Source: Streptococcus oralis (GTDB lineage: Bacteria; Bacillota; Bacilli; Lactobacillales; Streptococcaceae). Taken from it: a stretch of DNA of 64,000 nucleotides. The stretch spans positions 434,001 through 498,000 of the forward strand of contig NZ_CP023507.1 of NCBI RefSeq assembly GCF_002386345.1, in the 5' to 3' direction. Position 1 is the first letter of the stretch. Every line of letters begins with the position of its first letter. Made by a program: the position numbers and the translations under genes. A model generated the notes under the pieces. That model worked only from the letters and a program-made list of their open reading frames with translations, searched no databases and was not told the origin of the DNA. Shown piece after piece: positions 16,378-26,045 of this stretch.

Positions 16378-17481
16378 ATGAAAAAAGTTGCCATTATTGG
16401 AGCAGGGATTGTAGGGGCAACTGCTGCCTACTACCTCTCTAAAGAAAGTGATCTAGAGGTGACCGTTTTTGACCATGGAAAGGGGCAAGCAACCAAGGCT
16501 GCAGCGGGAATTATCAGTCCTTGGTTTTCCAAACGTCGCAATAAAGCCTGGTATAAGATGGCGCGCTTGGGGGCTGACTTTTATGTGGATTTGTTGGCTG
16601 ATATAGAAAAGTCTGGTCAGGAAATTGATTTTTACCAGCGTTCGGGAGTTTTTCTCTTGAAAAAGGATGAATCCAAGTTAGAAGAACTCTATGAACTAGC
16701 ACTCCAGCGTAGGGAAGAATCTCCCTTGATAGGTCAATTAGCCATTTTAGACCAAGCATCTGCAAATGAATTATTCCCTGGTTTGCAGGGATTTGACAGC
16801 CTGCTCTATGCTTCTGGTGGGGCACGGGTGGATGGCCACCTATTAGTGACTCGTTTGCTAGAAGCCAGTCAAGTCAAGCTGGTCAAAGAAAAAGTGAGTC
16901 TGACACCTTTAGCAACTGGCTATCAGATTGGCGAAGAGGTGTTTGATCAGCTTATTCTAGCGACGGGAGCTTGGTTGGGGGACATTTTGGAACCTTTAGG
17001 ATATGAAGTAGATGTTCGTCCCCAAAAGGGGCAACTCCGAGATTATCAGCTCTCCAAAGACCTAGCATCTTCCCCTGTTGTCATGCCAGAAGGGGAGTGG
17101 GATTTGATCCCTTTTGCAGGTGGGAAATTGTCCTTGGGCGCTACCCATGAAAATGATATGGGATTTGATTTGACGGTAGATGAAACCTTGCTCCATCAAA
17201 TGGAGGAGGCAGCCTTGCCTCACTACCCAGCCTTGGCAGAAGCGAAATCATCTGGTGAGCGTGTGGGAATCCGTGCCTACACCAGTGATTTCTCCCCATT
17301 TTTTGGACAAGTGCCAGGATTGGCAGGTGTCTATGCGGCTAGTGGTCTAGGTTCATCAGGTCTCACAACGGGTCCAATCATCGGGTATCATCTAGCCCAG
17401 CTGGTCCAAGACAAGGAGTTGACCTTGGACCCAGTAAACTACCCAATCGCAAACTATGTCAAACGAGTAAAAAGCGAATAA
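16378..17481 (+). CDS. FAD-dependent oxidoreductase (DadA/glycine-oxidase family)
   Basis: 367 residues. The N-terminus has the dinucleotide-binding fold KVAIIGAGIVGATAAYYLS, and the C-terminus has the second FAD contact region (GVYAASGLGSSGLTTGP). This matches D-amino-acid or glycine oxidases that deaminate amino acids with oxygen or another acceptor; the substrate cannot be assigned. AGAAGGTGA five bases before the ATG at 16378 supports that start over the upstream GTG. It follows the nif3 gene by 16 nt and likely belongs to the trmK operon. Confidence 0.87.
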   Translation: MKKVAIIGAGIVGATAAYYLSKESDLEVTVFDHGKGQATKAAAGIISPWFSKRRNKAWYKMARLGADFYVDLLADIEKSGQEIDFYQRSGVFLLKKDESKLEELYELALQRREESPLIGQLAILDQASANELFPGLQGFDSLLYASGGARVDGHLLVTRLLEASQVKLVKEKVSLTPLATGYQIGEEVFDQLILATGAWLGDILEPLGYEVDVRPQKGQLRDYQLSKDLASSPVVMPEGEWDLIPFAGGKLSLGATHENDMGFDLTVDETLLHQMEEAALPHYPALAEAKSSGERVGIRAYTSDFSPFFGQVPGLAGVYAASGLGSSGLTTGPIIGYHLAQLVQDKELTLDPVNYPIANYVKRVKSE

Positions 17482-17513
17482 GATTTTACTGAAATTTTAG
17501 CAGGTAGTTTAGG

Positions 17514-17549
17514 ATGTCAAATGACATTCCCCATCAAAAATGATAAAAT
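17514..17549 (+). promoter_or_regulatory. galE promoter with overlapping dyad
   Basis: ATGACA (17521-17526), 17-nt spacer, extended TGA-TAAAAT (17544-17549). A dyad ATGTCA-AA-TGACAT at 17514-17527 overlaps the -35 box and is a candidate operator. Confidence 0.6.
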
Positions 17550-17582
17550 AAGAAAAAATAATCCGAGAATCGAGGAAAAAAG

Positions 17583-18602
17583 ATGCAAGAAAAAATTTTG
17601 GTAACAGGTGGAGCAGGTTTTATCGGAACCCACACTGTTATTGAATTGATCCAAGCAGGTCATCAAGTGGTTGTAGTGGATAACCTTGTCAACAGCAACC
17701 GTAAAAGTTTAGAAGTTGTTGAAAGAATCACAGGAGTTGAAATTCCTTTCTATGAGGCAGATATCCGTGATACTGATACTCTCAGAGATATTTTCAAGCA
17801 AGAAGAGCCAACAGGTGTGATTCACTTTGCTGGTTTGAAGGCTGTTGGCGAATCAACCCGTATCCCTCTTGCCTACTATGACAACAATATCGCTGGAACT
17901 GTCAGCCTTCTAAAAGCTATGGAAGAAAATAACTGTAAGAACATCATCTTCAGTTCTTCTGCGACAGTTTACGGAGATCCTCACACTGTTCCAATCTTAG
18001 AAGATTTCCCACTTTCAGTGACCAATCCATACGGTCGTACCAAGCTCATGTTAGAGGAAATTTTGACGGATATCTACAAGGCAGACTCAGAATGGAATGT
18101 GGTCTTGCTACGTTACTTTAACCCAATCGGAGCACATGAGAGCGGTGACTTGGGAGAAAATCCTAACGGAATTCCAAACAATCTCTTGCCTTATGTTTCA
18201 CAAGTAGCAGTGGGCAAACTAGAACAAGTACAAGTGTTTGGAGATGATTACGATACAGAAGATGGAACCGGGGTTCGTGACTATATCCATGTTGTCGATT
18301 TAGCTAAAGGTCACGTTGCAGCTTTGAAAAAACTCCAAAAAGGTTCAGGTCTAAACATTTATAACCTTGGAACTGGTAAAGGTTACTCCGTTCTTGAAAT
18401 TATCCAAAATATGGAAAAAGCAGTGGGACGTCCTATTCCTTACCGCATCGTAGAACGCCGCCCAGGTGATATCGCTGCCTGCTACTCAGACCCAGCAAAA
18501 GCCAAAGCAGAGCTCGGATGGGAAGCAGAACTCGACATCACCCAAATGTGTGAAGACGCATGGCGTTGGCAAAGCAAGCATCCAAATGGATTTGAAGACT
18601 AA
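17583..18602 (+). CDS. galE: UDP-glucose 4-epimerase
   Basis: 339 residues, standard length. Interconverts UDP-glucose and UDP-galactose (and in many streptococci the N-acetyl forms) in the cytosol using bound NAD. The NAD motif TGGAGFIGTH is at about residue 7; the catalytic Ser/Tyr/Lys are in SSSATVYGDP (about 121) and the NPYGRTK motif (about 147). GAGG lies upstream of the ATG. A GtrB-like glycosyltransferase gene starts one base after the stop codon, so both are probably cotranscribed and tied to envelope sugar synthesis. Confidence 0.96.
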   Translation: MQEKILVTGGAGFIGTHTVIELIQAGHQVVVVDNLVNSNRKSLEVVERITGVEIPFYEADIRDTDTLRDIFKQEEPTGVIHFAGLKAVGESTRIPLAYYDNNIAGTVSLLKAMEENNCKNIIFSSSATVYGDPHTVPILEDFPLSVTNPYGRTKLMLEEILTDIYKADSEWNVVLLRYFNPIGAHESGDLGENPNGIPNNLLPYVSQVAVGKLEQVQVFGDDYDTEDGTGVRDYIHVVDLAKGHVAALKKLQKGSGLNIYNLGTGKGYSVLEIIQNMEKAVGRPIPYRIVERRPGDIAACYSDPAKAKAELGWEAELDITQMCEDAWRWQSKHPNGFED

Positions 18603-18603
18603 G

Positions 18604-19569
18604 ATGATGATCTCAATCATTGTCCCATGTCTAAACGAAGAGGAAGTACTTCCTCTTTTTTATAAGTCTGTGGAAGCTCTGCTTCCTGACTTGGGAGCAG
18701 AAGTCGAATATGTCTTTGTAGACGATGGCTCAAACGATGGGACCTTAGAGCTTTTGAAGACCTATCGGGAGCAAAATCCTGCGGTCCGTTATGTCTCATT
18801 CTCACGAAATTTTGGGAAAGAGGCAGCCTTATACGCAGGCTTGCAGCATGCAACTGGAGACCTGGTGGTCGTGATGGATGCAGACCTTCAGGATCCTCCT
18901 AGTATGCTACTTGAGATGAAAGCCTTACTAGACCAAAATGCAGACTTGGACTGTGTTGGGACACGGAGAACTAGTCGGGAGGGAGAACCCTTTTTCCGCA
19001 GTTTCTGTGCAGACCTCTTTTACCGCCTCATGCAAAAAATTAGCCCAGTGGCTCTACCCTCAGGTGTCCGTGATTTTCGTATGATGAGACGGTCTGTGGT
19101 AGATGCTATCTTAACCCTGACCGAATCCAATCGTTTTTCTAAAGGACTCTTTGCCTGGGTGGGTTTTAAAACGCACTATCTTGATTATCCAAACGTTGAA
19201 CGACAGGCTGGCAAGACCAGTTGGAGTTTTAGACAACTCTTTTTCTACTCGATTGAAGGAATTCTTAACTTTTCAGATTTCCCCTTGAGTATAGCCTTTG
19301 TAGCGGGACTTCTATCTTGTTTTCTTTCTTTTGTGATGACTGTTTTTGTAGTGTTTCGGACTCTTATCCTGGGAAATCCCACATCTGGTTGGACATCTTT
19401 GATGGCTGTCATTCTCTTTCTTGGAGGGATTCAACTCCTGACGATTGGGATTCTCGGTAAGTATATCAGTAAGATTTATCTAGAAACCAAAAAAAGACCA
19501 CTCTATCTCGTCAAAGAAAAAAGTGACCTTTCTATTATTGAAGGAAAAAATAACCAAAAAAGACTATAA
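18604..19569 (+). CDS. GtrB/CsbB-like family 2 glycosyltransferase
   Basis: 321 residues (from ATG 18604; 18607 is equally possible). The N-terminal GT-A domain has SIIVPCLNEEEVLP, the nucleotide-binding DDGSNDGT and the metal motif MDADLQDPP. Two C-terminal membrane helices (about residues 225-250 and 260-285) and the KIYLETKKRP tail are typical of polyprenyl-phosphate glycosyltransferases of the GtrB/YkoT type, which attach a hexose to undecaprenyl phosphate for later use outside the cell. It directly follows galE. Confidence 0.9.
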   Translation: MMISIIVPCLNEEEVLPLFYKSVEALLPDLGAEVEYVFVDDGSNDGTLELLKTYREQNPAVRYVSFSRNFGKEAALYAGLQHATGDLVVVMDADLQDPPSMLLEMKALLDQNADLDCVGTRRTSREGEPFFRSFCADLFYRLMQKISPVALPSGVRDFRMMRRSVVDAILTLTESNRFSKGLFAWVGFKTHYLDYPNVERQAGKTSWSFRQLFFYSIEGILNFSDFPLSIAFVAGLLSCFLSFVMTVFVVFRTLILGNPTSGWTSLMAVILFLGGIQLLTIGILGKYISKIYLETKKRPLYLVKEKSDLSIIEGKNNQKRL

Positions 19570-19644
19570 TTTTACCTAGAAATATGCTAAACTAGTAGGT
19601 GTGGGAAAAATGAGAAAAAATCAATTATATTTATTCCCTGATTC

Positions 19645-19848
19645 CTACGATGGATCTTTTAGAAGTGCACGTGTAGGACAATTTTTGATGGCCTCCAGAA
19701 CATCGCTGGTCTCAGCGATTTCTCTTTGCAATTCAACTGGATCATCGTAAAATCGAACGATTCCATTATCATGGTAATCAAAGAGTTCAGAATAGGTTTG
19801 GCAAAGCCCGCAGGCGATGCACCGTTCGGGTATAAGTGTGACTTTCAT
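19645..19848 (-). CDS. Small [4Fe-4S] ferredoxin
   Basis: 67 residues. Cluster ligands are visible as CIACGLC near residue 12-18 (the usual third position, plus YSELFDY) and NCPTRAL near the C-terminus, as in single-cluster ferredoxins of Firmicutes. It carries electrons in the cytosol and could partner the FNR-type reductase at 27 kb, although they are far apart. The start is set at 19848 because the longer frame begins with an implausible Phe-rich stretch. On this reading the -10 box ends 6 nt before the ATG, so the mRNA would be leaderless. Confidence 0.85.
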   Translation of the reverse strand: MKVTLIPERCIACGLCQTYSELFDYHDNGIVRFYDDPVELQREIAETSDVLEAIKNCPTRALLKDPS

Positions 19849-19854
19849 ATTTAT

Positions 19855-19883
19855 ATTGTAATAAGAAAATGTAAAAAAAACAA
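19855..19883 (-). promoter_or_regulatory. Promoter of the ferredoxin gene
   Basis: On the minus strand, TTGTTT, 17-nt spacer, TACAAT; only six bases separate the -10 box from the ATG. Confidence 0.55.
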
Positions 19884-19893
19884 GGAGTAAGGT

Positions 19894-20400
19894 ATGGAAA
19901 AAGAACCGTGGCAAGAAGATATTTACGAAAACAATGAGGAAGAAACAAGATCAGAGCGTCGACACCGGAAACAAAAAGGGAAGGGTGTTGTTGCGAATCG
20001 TGTCTTGACGGTTCTAGCTAGCCTCTTCTTTGTAATCGTTGTAGCAATGGTAGTTGTATTGATTTACCTATCAACCGGAGGAAGCAATCGTACTTCATCT
20101 TTGAAGGACTTCTATGATGCATCGTCTCCTTCTACAAGTTCAAGTTCTAAAGTAGAAGCATCATCATCTTCAAGTAGCAAGGTAGAGGAAACAGCTTCTT
20201 CTGAATCAACACCTTCAGAGAGCAGTTCGGAAGAACATACAGAAGGTGAAGGAACACTTACAGTACATCCTGGAGAGGGAGAAGCAGCTCTTGCTCAACG
20301 TGCAGGGATTTCCATTGCCCAGCTAGAAGCCCTAAATCCTTCTCATATGTCATCTGGATCTTGGTTTGCCAATCCAGGTGATGTGATTAAGACAAGATAG
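19894..20400 (+). CDS. LysM-domain membrane-anchored protein (SAG1386/EF1546 family)
   Basis: 168 residues. The N-terminal ~40 residues are charged and cytoplasmic, one membrane helix spans about residues 43-66, a Ser/Glu-rich linker follows (about 75-125), and the last ~45 residues form a LysM-like fold (LTVHPGEGEAALAQRAGI...WFANPGDVIKTR). It is a type II membrane protein likely to contact peptidoglycan. AAGGAG precedes the ATG. It lies 9 nt upstream of cmk, a pairing common in streptococci. Confidence 0.85.
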   Translation: MEKEPWQEDIYENNEEETRSERRHRKQKGKGVVANRVLTVLASLFFVIVVAMVVVLIYLSTGGSNRTSSLKDFYDASSPSTSSSSKVEASSSSSSKVEETASSESTPSESSSEEHTEGEGTLTVHPGEGEAALAQRAGISIAQLEALNPSHMSSGSWFANPGDVIKTR

Positions 20401-20409
20401 GAGTCGGTC

Positions 20410-21084
20410 ATGAAGACAATTCAAATTGCTATCGATGGTCCAGCTTCGAGTGGTAAGAGTACGGTCGCAAAGATTGTCGCTAAGGATTTTGGTTATACTT
20501 ATCTCGATACAGGTGCTATGTACCGTGCTGCGACTTATATAGCGCTCAAACACCAGTTGAATGCAGGAAATGTAGACCAACTTCTTGAGCTTCTTAACCA
20601 ACACCCCATTAGTTTCGGACGTTCAGAAACAGGTGAGCAACTTGTTTTTGTAGGGGATGTTGATATTACTCATCCGATTCGTGAAAATGAAGTGACCAAC
20701 AAGGTTTCAAGCATTGCTGCCATTCCTGAGGTGCGTGAGAAACTGGTTTCGCTCCAGCAAGAGATTGCTCAGCAAGGTGGTATCGTTATGGATGGGCGTG
20801 ATATCGGGACAGTTGTTTTACCACAAGCTGAACTCAAGATTTTCTTAGTGGCTTCTGTTGACGAAAGAGCAGAGCGTCGTTACAAGGAAAATATTGCTAA
20901 AGGGATTGAAACAGACCTTGAAACGCTGAAAGAAGAGATTGCTGCGCGTGACTACAAGGATAGTCATCGTGAAACCTCTCCTCTTAGACAGGCTGAGGAT
21001 GCAGTTTATCTTGACACAACTGGACTAAGTATCCAAGAAGTGGTTGAAAAAATTGAATCAGAAGCAAAAAAATATACGTCCTAG
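20410..21084 (+). CDS. cmk: Cytidylate kinase
   Basis: 224 residues. Phosphorylates CMP and dCMP with ATP in the cytosol. P-loop [12 protein letters not shown] at about residue 7, [10 protein letters not shown] substrate motif, [10 protein letters not shown] and the RRY lid region are all present. GGAG lies nine bases before the ATG, and the gene overlaps nothing. It is cotranscribed with the LysM protein and closed by a strong terminator. Confidence 0.96.
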   Translation: MKTIQIAIDGPASSGKSTVAKIVAKDFGYTYLDTGAMYRAATYIALKHQLNAGNVDQLLELLNQHPISFGRSETGEQLVFVGDVDITHPIRENEVTNKVSSIAAIPEVREKLVSLQQEIAQQGGIVMDGRDIGTVVLPQAELKIFLVASVDERAERRYKENIAKGIETDLETLKEEIAARDYKDSHRETSPLRQAEDAVYLDTTGLSIQEVVEKIESEAKKYTS

Positions 21085-21091
21085 GGACGAG

Positions 21092-21124
21092 AGGAGCAGG
21101 CTAAATGAAGCCTGCTCCTTTTCT
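21092..21124 (+). terminator. cmk terminator
   Basis: AGGAGCAGGCT pairs with AGCCTGCTCCT around AAATGA, followed by a T-rich tract. Confidence 0.88.
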
Positions 21125-21166
21125 CTCTTTTGCACGCGTTTCAAAACAGCCTTTTTGGGAGAATTT

Positions 21167-21175
21167 TGATAAAAT
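21167..21175 (+). promoter_or_regulatory. Extended -10 promoter of folA
   Basis: TGA-TAAAAT ends 27 nt before the start codon; no clear -35 box. Confidence 0.5.
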
Positions 21176-21202
21176 AGTAGTATCAATAAAAAGGACGGAA
21201 GC

Positions 21203-21709
21203 ATGACAAAGAAAATCATAGCCATTTGGGCCCAAGACGAAAAAGGTGTGATTGGGAAGGAAGATCGTCTCCCTTGGCATTTGCCAGCAGAGTTGCAACA
21301 TTTTAAGGAAACAACTTTAAATCATGCTATACTGATGGGACGAGTGACCTTTGATGGTATGGGACGTCGTCTGCTTCCAAAACGGCAAACCCTGATTTTA
21401 ACGCGCAATAGCGAAGAAGTCATAGATGGGGCGCTCGTATTTCAAAATGTGGAGTCTGTTTTAGCGTGGTATCAGAGTCAGGAAAAAAATCTCTATATCA
21501 TTGGCGGAAAACAGATTTTTCAGGCTTTTGAGCCATATTTAGATGAAATCATCGTGACACAGATTCATGCTCAGGTAGAGGGAGATACCTATTTCCCTGA
21601 GGAGTTTGACTTGTCTCATTTTGAGACAGTCGCAAGCAAATCTTACACCCGAGATGAGAAAAACGACTATGATTTTACCATCGAATACCGAGATAGAAAG
21701 GAAGTCTAA
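21203..21709 (+). CDS. folA: Dihydrofolate reductase
   Basis: 168 residues. Reduces dihydrofolate with NADPH for thymidylate and purine synthesis; target of trimethoprim. Typical motifs: [21 protein letters not shown], the GR-T nucleotide region and YIIGGKQIF. Residue 100 is Ile, the trimethoprim-sensitive state at the position where pneumococcal resistance usually shows Leu; other positions cannot be judged by eye. AAAGGACGG precedes the ATG. First gene of a likely folA - small membrane protein - clpX - ysxC unit. Confidence 0.96.
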   Translation: MTKKIIAIWAQDEKGVIGKEDRLPWHLPAELQHFKETTLNHAILMGRVTFDGMGRRLLPKRQTLILTRNSEEVIDGALVFQNVESVLAWYQSQEKNLYIIGGKQIFQAFEPYLDEIIVTQIHAQVEGDTYFPEEFDLSHFETVASKSYTRDEKNDYDFTIEYRDRKEV

Positions 21710-21879
21710 TGGAGCGCAGTATATTTGGATTTTTTACAGCTTTTTTGTGTGTGATCTGTATTTTGACTGGAGCACAGGCTTTTCGTAAGAAGCGCTATGG
21801 ACTGTCTGCCTTACTCTGGTTGAATGCTTTTACCAATCTGGTCAACAGTGTCCACGCTTTTTATATGACCTTATTTTAG
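21709..21879 (+). CDS. Conserved 56-residue membrane protein between folA and clpX
   Basis: The ATG overlaps the folA stop codon by one base (TAATG), with AGGAAG just upstream. The 56 residues contain two hydrophobic stretches (about 5-23 and 32-52) split by a basic RKKR turn, suggesting a small two-helix membrane protein. I recall a hypothetical gene at the same place in pneumococci, which favours a real gene. Function unknown. Confidence 0.65.
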   Translation: MERSIFGFFTAFLCVICILTGAQAFRKKRYGLSALLWLNAFTNLVNSVHAFYMTLF

Positions 21880-21910
21880 ATAGAATGATAAATTAGAATG
21901 GAAGGAAATC

Positions 21911-23143
21911 ATGCCTACAAATAGGAAAAATGATATGATGGTTTATTGCTCATTTTGTGGCAAAAGCCAAGAAGAAGTAAAGAAAATAATCGCTGGGAAC
22001 AACGCCTTTATCTGTAATGAATGTGTGGAGTTGGCCCAGGAAATCATTCGGGAGGAGTTGGCTGAGGAAGTCTTGGCAGACTTGTCTGAAGTACCAAAAC
22101 CAATCGAACTCCTCAATATCCTAAACCACTATGTGATTGGTCAGGATCGTGCCAAACGTGCCTTGGCAGTGGCAGTTTACAACCACTACAAACGCATCAA
22201 TTTCCACGATACGCGTGAAGAGTCAGAAGATGTGGATTTGCAGAAGTCAAACATCTTGATGATTGGCCCAACTGGTTCTGGGAAAACCTTCTTGGCTCAG
22301 ACTTTGGCTAAGAGCTTGAATGTGCCTTTTGCTATTGCAGATGCGACAGCTCTGACTGAGGCTGGGTATGTGGGTGAGGATGTGGAAAATATCCTCCTCA
22401 AACTCTTGCAGGCTGCTGACTTTAACATCGAACGTGCAGAACGTGGGATTATCTACGTAGATGAAATTGACAAAATTGCCAAGAAGAGCGAGAATGTGTC
22501 TATCACACGTGACGTTTCGGGCGAAGGGGTACAACAAGCCCTTCTCAAGATTATCGAGGGAACCGTTGCTAGCGTACCGCCTCAAGGAGGACGCAAACAT
22601 CCACAACAAGAGATGATTCAGGTGGATACTAAAAATATCCTCTTTATCGTGGGTGGTGCTTTTGATGGCATCGAAGAAATTGTCAAACAACGTTTGGGTG
22701 AAAAGGTTATTGGATTTGGTCAAAATAATAAGGCGATTGACGAAAATAGCTCCTACATGCAAGAAATCATCGCAGAAGATATTCAAAAATTCGGGATTAT
22801 TCCTGAGTTGATTGGACGTTTGCCAGTCTTTGCAGCTCTTGAGCAATTAACAGTCGATGACTTGGTTCGCATCTTGAAAGAGCCAAGAAATGCCTTGGTC
22901 AAACAATACCAAACCTTGCTTTCTTATGACGATGTCGAGTTGGAATTTGACGACGAAGCTCTTCAAGAGATTGCCAATAAGGCTATCGAACGCAAAACGG
23001 GTGCGCGTGGTCTTCGCTCCATCATCGAAGAAACCATGCTAGACGTTATGTTTGAAGTGCCAAGTCAGGAAAATGTGAAATTGGTCCGCATCACCAAAGA
23101 AGCTGTTGACGGAACGGAAAAACCAATCCTAGAAACAGCCTAG
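21911..23143 (+). CDS. clpX: ATP-dependent Clp protease ATP-binding subunit ClpX
   Basis: 410 residues. AAA+ unfoldase that feeds substrates to ClpP. The N-terminal zinc-binding domain has CSFCGK and FICNECVE (ligands within residues 14-40). Walker A GPTGSGKT is at about residue 117, the pore loop GYVGEDVEN at about 152 and Walker B in [10 protein letters not shown]; the C-terminal RKTGARGLR sensor region is intact. GGAAGGAA precedes the ATG. ysxC starts 8 nt downstream, the normal order in streptococci. Confidence 0.97.
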   Translation: MPTNRKNDMMVYCSFCGKSQEEVKKIIAGNNAFICNECVELAQEIIREELAEEVLADLSEVPKPIELLNILNHYVIGQDRAKRALAVAVYNHYKRINFHDTREESEDVDLQKSNILMIGPTGSGKTFLAQTLAKSLNVPFAIADATALTEAGYVGEDVENILLKLLQAADFNIERAERGIIYVDEIDKIAKKSENVSITRDVSGEGVQQALLKIIEGTVASVPPQGGRKHPQQEMIQVDTKNILFIVGGAFDGIEEIVKQRLGEKVIGFGQNNKAIDENSSYMQEIIAEDIQKFGIIPELIGRLPVFAALEQLTVDDLVRILKEPRNALVKQYQTLLSYDDVELEFDDEALQEIANKAIERKTGARGLRSIIEETMLDVMFEVPSQENVKLVRITKEAVDGTEKPILETA

Positions 23144-23151
23144 AGGTGACT

Positions 23152-23739
23152 ATGGAAATCAATACACATAATGCTGAAATCTTACTCAGTGCGGCCAACA
23201 AGTCCCACTATCCGCAGGATGAACTGCCGGAGATTGCCCTTGCAGGGCGCTCCAATGTTGGGAAGTCCAGCTTTATCAACACCATGCTCAACCGCAAAAA
23301 TCTTGCCCGTACATCAGGGAAACCTGGGAAAACCCAGTTACTCAACTTCTTCAACATTGATGACAAGATGCGTTTTGTAGATGTACCAGGTTACGGCTAT
23401 GCCCGCGTTTCCAAAAAGGAGCGTGAAAAGTGGGGGCGCATGATTGAGGAGTACCTAACGACTCGGGAAAATCTCCGTGCGGTCGTCAGTTTGGTGGATC
23501 TCCGCCACGACCCGTCAGCAGATGATGTGCAGATGTACGAATTTCTCAAGTATTATGAGATTCCAGTTATCATCGTTGCGACCAAGGCAGACAAGATTCC
23601 TCGTGGTAAGTGGAACAAGCACGAATCAGCAATCAAAAAGAAATTAAACTTTGACCCAAGTGACGACTTCATCCTCTTTTCATCTGTCAGCAAGGCAGGG
23701 ATGGATCAGGCTTGGGACGCAATATTAGAAAAATTGTGA
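23152..23739 (+). CDS. ysxC: Ribosome biogenesis GTPase YsxC/EngB
   Basis: 195 residues. Essential GTPase for late 50S subunit assembly. G1 [10 protein letters not shown]3 DVPGYG and G4 TKADK are intact. The ATG at 23152 fits AGAGGTGA directly upstream; the GTG at 23146 lies inside that ribosome-binding site. It follows clpX by 8 nt. Confidence 0.96.
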   Translation: MEINTHNAEILLSAANKSHYPQDELPEIALAGRSNVGKSSFINTMLNRKNLARTSGKPGKTQLLNFFNIDDKMRFVDVPGYGYARVSKKEREKWGRMIEEYLTTRENLRAVVSLVDLRHDPSADDVQMYEFLKYYEIPVIIVATKADKIPRGKWNKHESAIKKKLNFDPSDDFILFSSVSKAGMDQAWDAILEKL

Positions 23740-23748
23740 GGGAAAGAA

Positions 23749-24129
23749 ATGGCAAAAACAATTCATACAGACAAAGCTCCAAAAGCAATCGGACCTTATG
23801 TTCAAGGGAAAATCGTTGGCAATCTTTTGTTTGCTAGCGGTCAAGTTCCCCTATCTCCTGAAACTGGAGAAATTGTAGGAAAAACAATCCAAGAACAGAC
23901 AGAACAAGTCTTGAAAAATATCGGTGCTATTTTGGCAGAAGCAGGAACAGACTTTGACCATGTTGTTAAAACAACTTGCTTCTTGAGCGATATGAATGAC
24001 TTTGTTCCTTTTAACGAGGTTTACCAGACTGCCTTTAAAGAGGAGTTCCCAGCTCGTTCAGCTGTAGAGGTTGCACGTCTTCCTCGTGATGTAAAAGTCG
24101 AAATTGAAGTGATCGCAGAGATTGGATAA
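23749..24129 (+). CDS. ridA: RidA family reactive enamine/imine deaminase
   Basis: 126 residues, trimeric YjgF/YER057c/UK114 fold. Hydrolyses reactive 2-aminoacrylate-type enamines to protect PLP enzymes. Recognisable segments are AIGPYVQG near the N-terminus, LLFASGQVPLSPETGE, and the signature around ARSAVEVARLPRDVKVEIEV, including the conserved Arg that binds the substrate carboxylate. GAGGGAAAG precedes the ATG. Separated from rapZ by a hairpin terminator. Confidence 0.93.
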   Translation: MAKTIHTDKAPKAIGPYVQGKIVGNLLFASGQVPLSPETGEIVGKTIQEQTEQVLKNIGAILAEAGTDFDHVVKTTCFLSDMNDFVPFNEVYQTAFKEEFPARSAVEVARLPRDVKVEIEVIAEIG

Positions 24130-24137
24130 GCTAGTTG

Positions 24138-24163
24138 AAGTTTGGCTCTGCCAAACTTTTTTT
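24138..24163 (+). terminator. Terminator between ridA and rapZ
   Basis: AAGTTTGGC pairs with GCCAAACTT around TCT, followed by seven T residues. It ends just 17 nt before rapZ, so it may act as a partial terminator within a longer unit. Confidence 0.8.
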
Positions 24164-24180
24164 GATATAAGGAGAGATAG

Positions 24181-25071
24181 ATGACAAAGAAACAACTTCA
24201 CCTGGTGATTGTGACAGGGATGAGTGGCGCAGGGAAAACGGTAGCCATTCAGTCCTTCGAAGATTTGGGATATTTTACCATTGACAATATGCCGCCAGCC
24301 CTCTTGCCAAAGTTTTTGCAGTTGGTAGAGACCAAGGACGATGACCACAAACTGGCCTTGGTAGTCGATATGCGTAGTCGTTCCTTCTTTTCAGAGATTC
24401 AGGCTGTTTTGGATGAATTGGAAAACCAAGATGATTTGGACTTCAAAATCCTCTTTTTAGACGCAGCAGATAAGGAATTGGTAGCCCGTTACAAGGAAAC
24501 CAGACGGAGTCACCCACTTGCTGCAGATGGTCGAATTTTAGATGGCATTAAGCTGGAACGTGAACTTTTGGCACCTTTGAAAAACATGAGCCAAAATGTG
24601 GTGGATACGACAGAACTCACCCCACGTGAACTTCGTAAAACCATTGCTGAGCAATTTTCAGACCAAGAACAAGCCCAGTCTTTCCGTATCGAGGTCATGT
24701 CATTTGGATTCAAGTATGGTATCCCGATCGATGCAGACCTGGTCTTTGATGTCCGTTTTTTGCCAAATCCATACTACCTGCCTGAACTCCGTAATCAGAC
24801 AGGTGAGGATCAAGCAGTTTATGACTATGTGATGAATCATGAAGAGTCTGAAAGTTTTTATCAGCACTTACTCGCCTTGATCGAGCCCATTTTGCCAAGT
24901 TACAAAAAAGAAGGCAAGTCTGTTTTAACCATTGCAGTAGGATGTACAGGTGGACAACACCGTAGTGTTGCCTTTGCCAAGCGCATAGCTGAGGACCTTG
25001 CTAAAAACTGGCCTGTCAATGAAAGCCATCGTGACAAAGACAGAAGAAAGGAAACGGTAAACCGTTCATGA
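24181..25071 (+). CDS. rapZ: RapZ/YvcJ family nucleotide-binding protein
   Basis: 296 residues. P-loop GMSGAGKT at about residue 14; the C-terminal domain has the conserved CTGGQHRSV segment (about residue 260). In E. coli RapZ is an RNase adaptor controlling GlmS; in Firmicutes YvcJ is a GTP/ATP-binding protein linked to competence and envelope control. AAGGAGAG precedes the ATG. It overlaps yvcK by 4 nt, forming the conserved rapZ-yvcK-whiA operon. Confidence 0.94.
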   Translation: MTKKQLHLVIVTGMSGAGKTVAIQSFEDLGYFTIDNMPPALLPKFLQLVETKDDDHKLALVVDMRSRSFFSEIQAVLDELENQDDLDFKILFLDAADKELVARYKETRRSHPLAADGRILDGIKLERELLAPLKNMSQNVVDTTELTPRELRKTIAEQFSDQEQAQSFRIEVMSFGFKYGIPIDADLVFDVRFLPNPYYLPELRNQTGEDQAVYDYVMNHEESESFYQHLLALIEPILPSYKKEGKSVLTIAVGCTGGQHRSVAFAKRIAEDLAKNWPVNESHRDKDRRKETVNRS

Positions 25072-26045
25072 GAAAACCAAAGATAACGGTAATTGGTGGA
25101 GGAACAGGTATCCCCGTCATTTTGAAAAGCTTGCGAGAAAAGGATGTTGATATCGCTGCCATCGTAACGGTAGCTGATGATGGTGGCTCTTCTGGTGAAC
25201 TAAGAAAGAATATCCAACAGCTGACACCACCAGGAGATCTTCGCAATGTCCTGGTAGCCATGTCGGATATGCCTAAGTTTTATGAGAAGGTTTTTCAGTA
25301 CCGCTTTTCAGAAGACGCTGGTGCTTTTGCGGGTCATCCTCTAGGAAATATCATTATAGCAGGACTTTCTGAAATGCAAGGGTCCACTTACAATGCCATG
25401 CAGCTGCTAAGTCTCTTTTTCCACACAACAGGAAAAATCTACCCCTCAAGCGATCAGCCTTTGACACTGCATGCAGTCTTTAAAGACGGTTCTGAGGTGG
25501 CAGGTGAGAGCCACATTGCAGATCATCCAGGCATGATCGACCATGTCTATGTGACCAATACCTTGGATGATGAAACACCGCAAGCCAGCCGTCGAGTAGT
25601 CAATACCATTCTCGAGAGTGACATGATTGTCTTGGGGCCTGGTTCCCTCTTTACATCGATTTTGCCGAATATTGTCATTGAGGAGATTGGGCAGGCTCTC
25701 TTGGATACTAAGGCTGAGATTGCCTATGTCTGCAATATCATGACCCAGCGTGGGGAAACAGAGTACTTTTCAGACAGTGACCACGTGGAAGTCCTCCATC
25801 GACACTTAGGTCGGCCTTTTATTGATACGGTCTTGGTTAATATCGAAAAGGTTCCTAGAGAATACATGGATACCAACCGTTTTGATGAGTATTTGGTTCA
25901 GGTAGAGCATGACTTTGCTGGTCTTTGCAAGCAGGTTCCTCGTGTGATTTCATCCAACTTCCTTCGTTTGGAAAATGGAGGAGCCTTCCATGATGGCGAT
26001 TTGATTGTAGACGAATTGATGCGTATTATACAGGTGAGAAAATGA
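25068..26045 (+). CDS. yvcK: YvcK/CofD-like gluconeogenesis factor
   Basis: 325 residues. Family features include the N-terminal [29 protein letters not shown] and the middle [14 protein letters not shown] segment. YvcK binds UDP-sugars such as UDP-GlcNAc and is needed for cell shape and growth on gluconeogenic carbon sources in Firmicutes. Overlaps of 4 nt on both sides show tight coupling with rapZ and whiA. Confidence 0.94.
   Translation: MRKPKITVIGGGTGIPVILKSLREKDVDIAAIVTVADDGGSSGELRKNIQQLTPPGDLRNVLVAMSDMPKFYEKVFQYRFSEDAGAFAGHPLGNIIIAGLSEMQGSTYNAMQLLSLFFHTTGKIYPSSDQPLTLHAVFKDGSEVAGESHIADHPGMIDHVYVTNTLDDETPQASRRVVNTILESDMIVLGPGSLFTSILPNIVIEEIGQALLDTKAEIAYVCNIMTQRGETEYFSDSDHVEVLHRHLGRPFIDTVLVNIEKVPREYMDTNRFDEYLVQVEHDFAGLCKQVPRVISSNFLRLENGGAFHDGDLIVDELMRIIQVRK

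Noticed and set aside
19610-19750. 46-codon plus-strand frame opposite the ferredoxin gene
   Set aside because: No convincing ribosome-binding site, and it runs antisense across a well-supported ferredoxin frame; probably chance.
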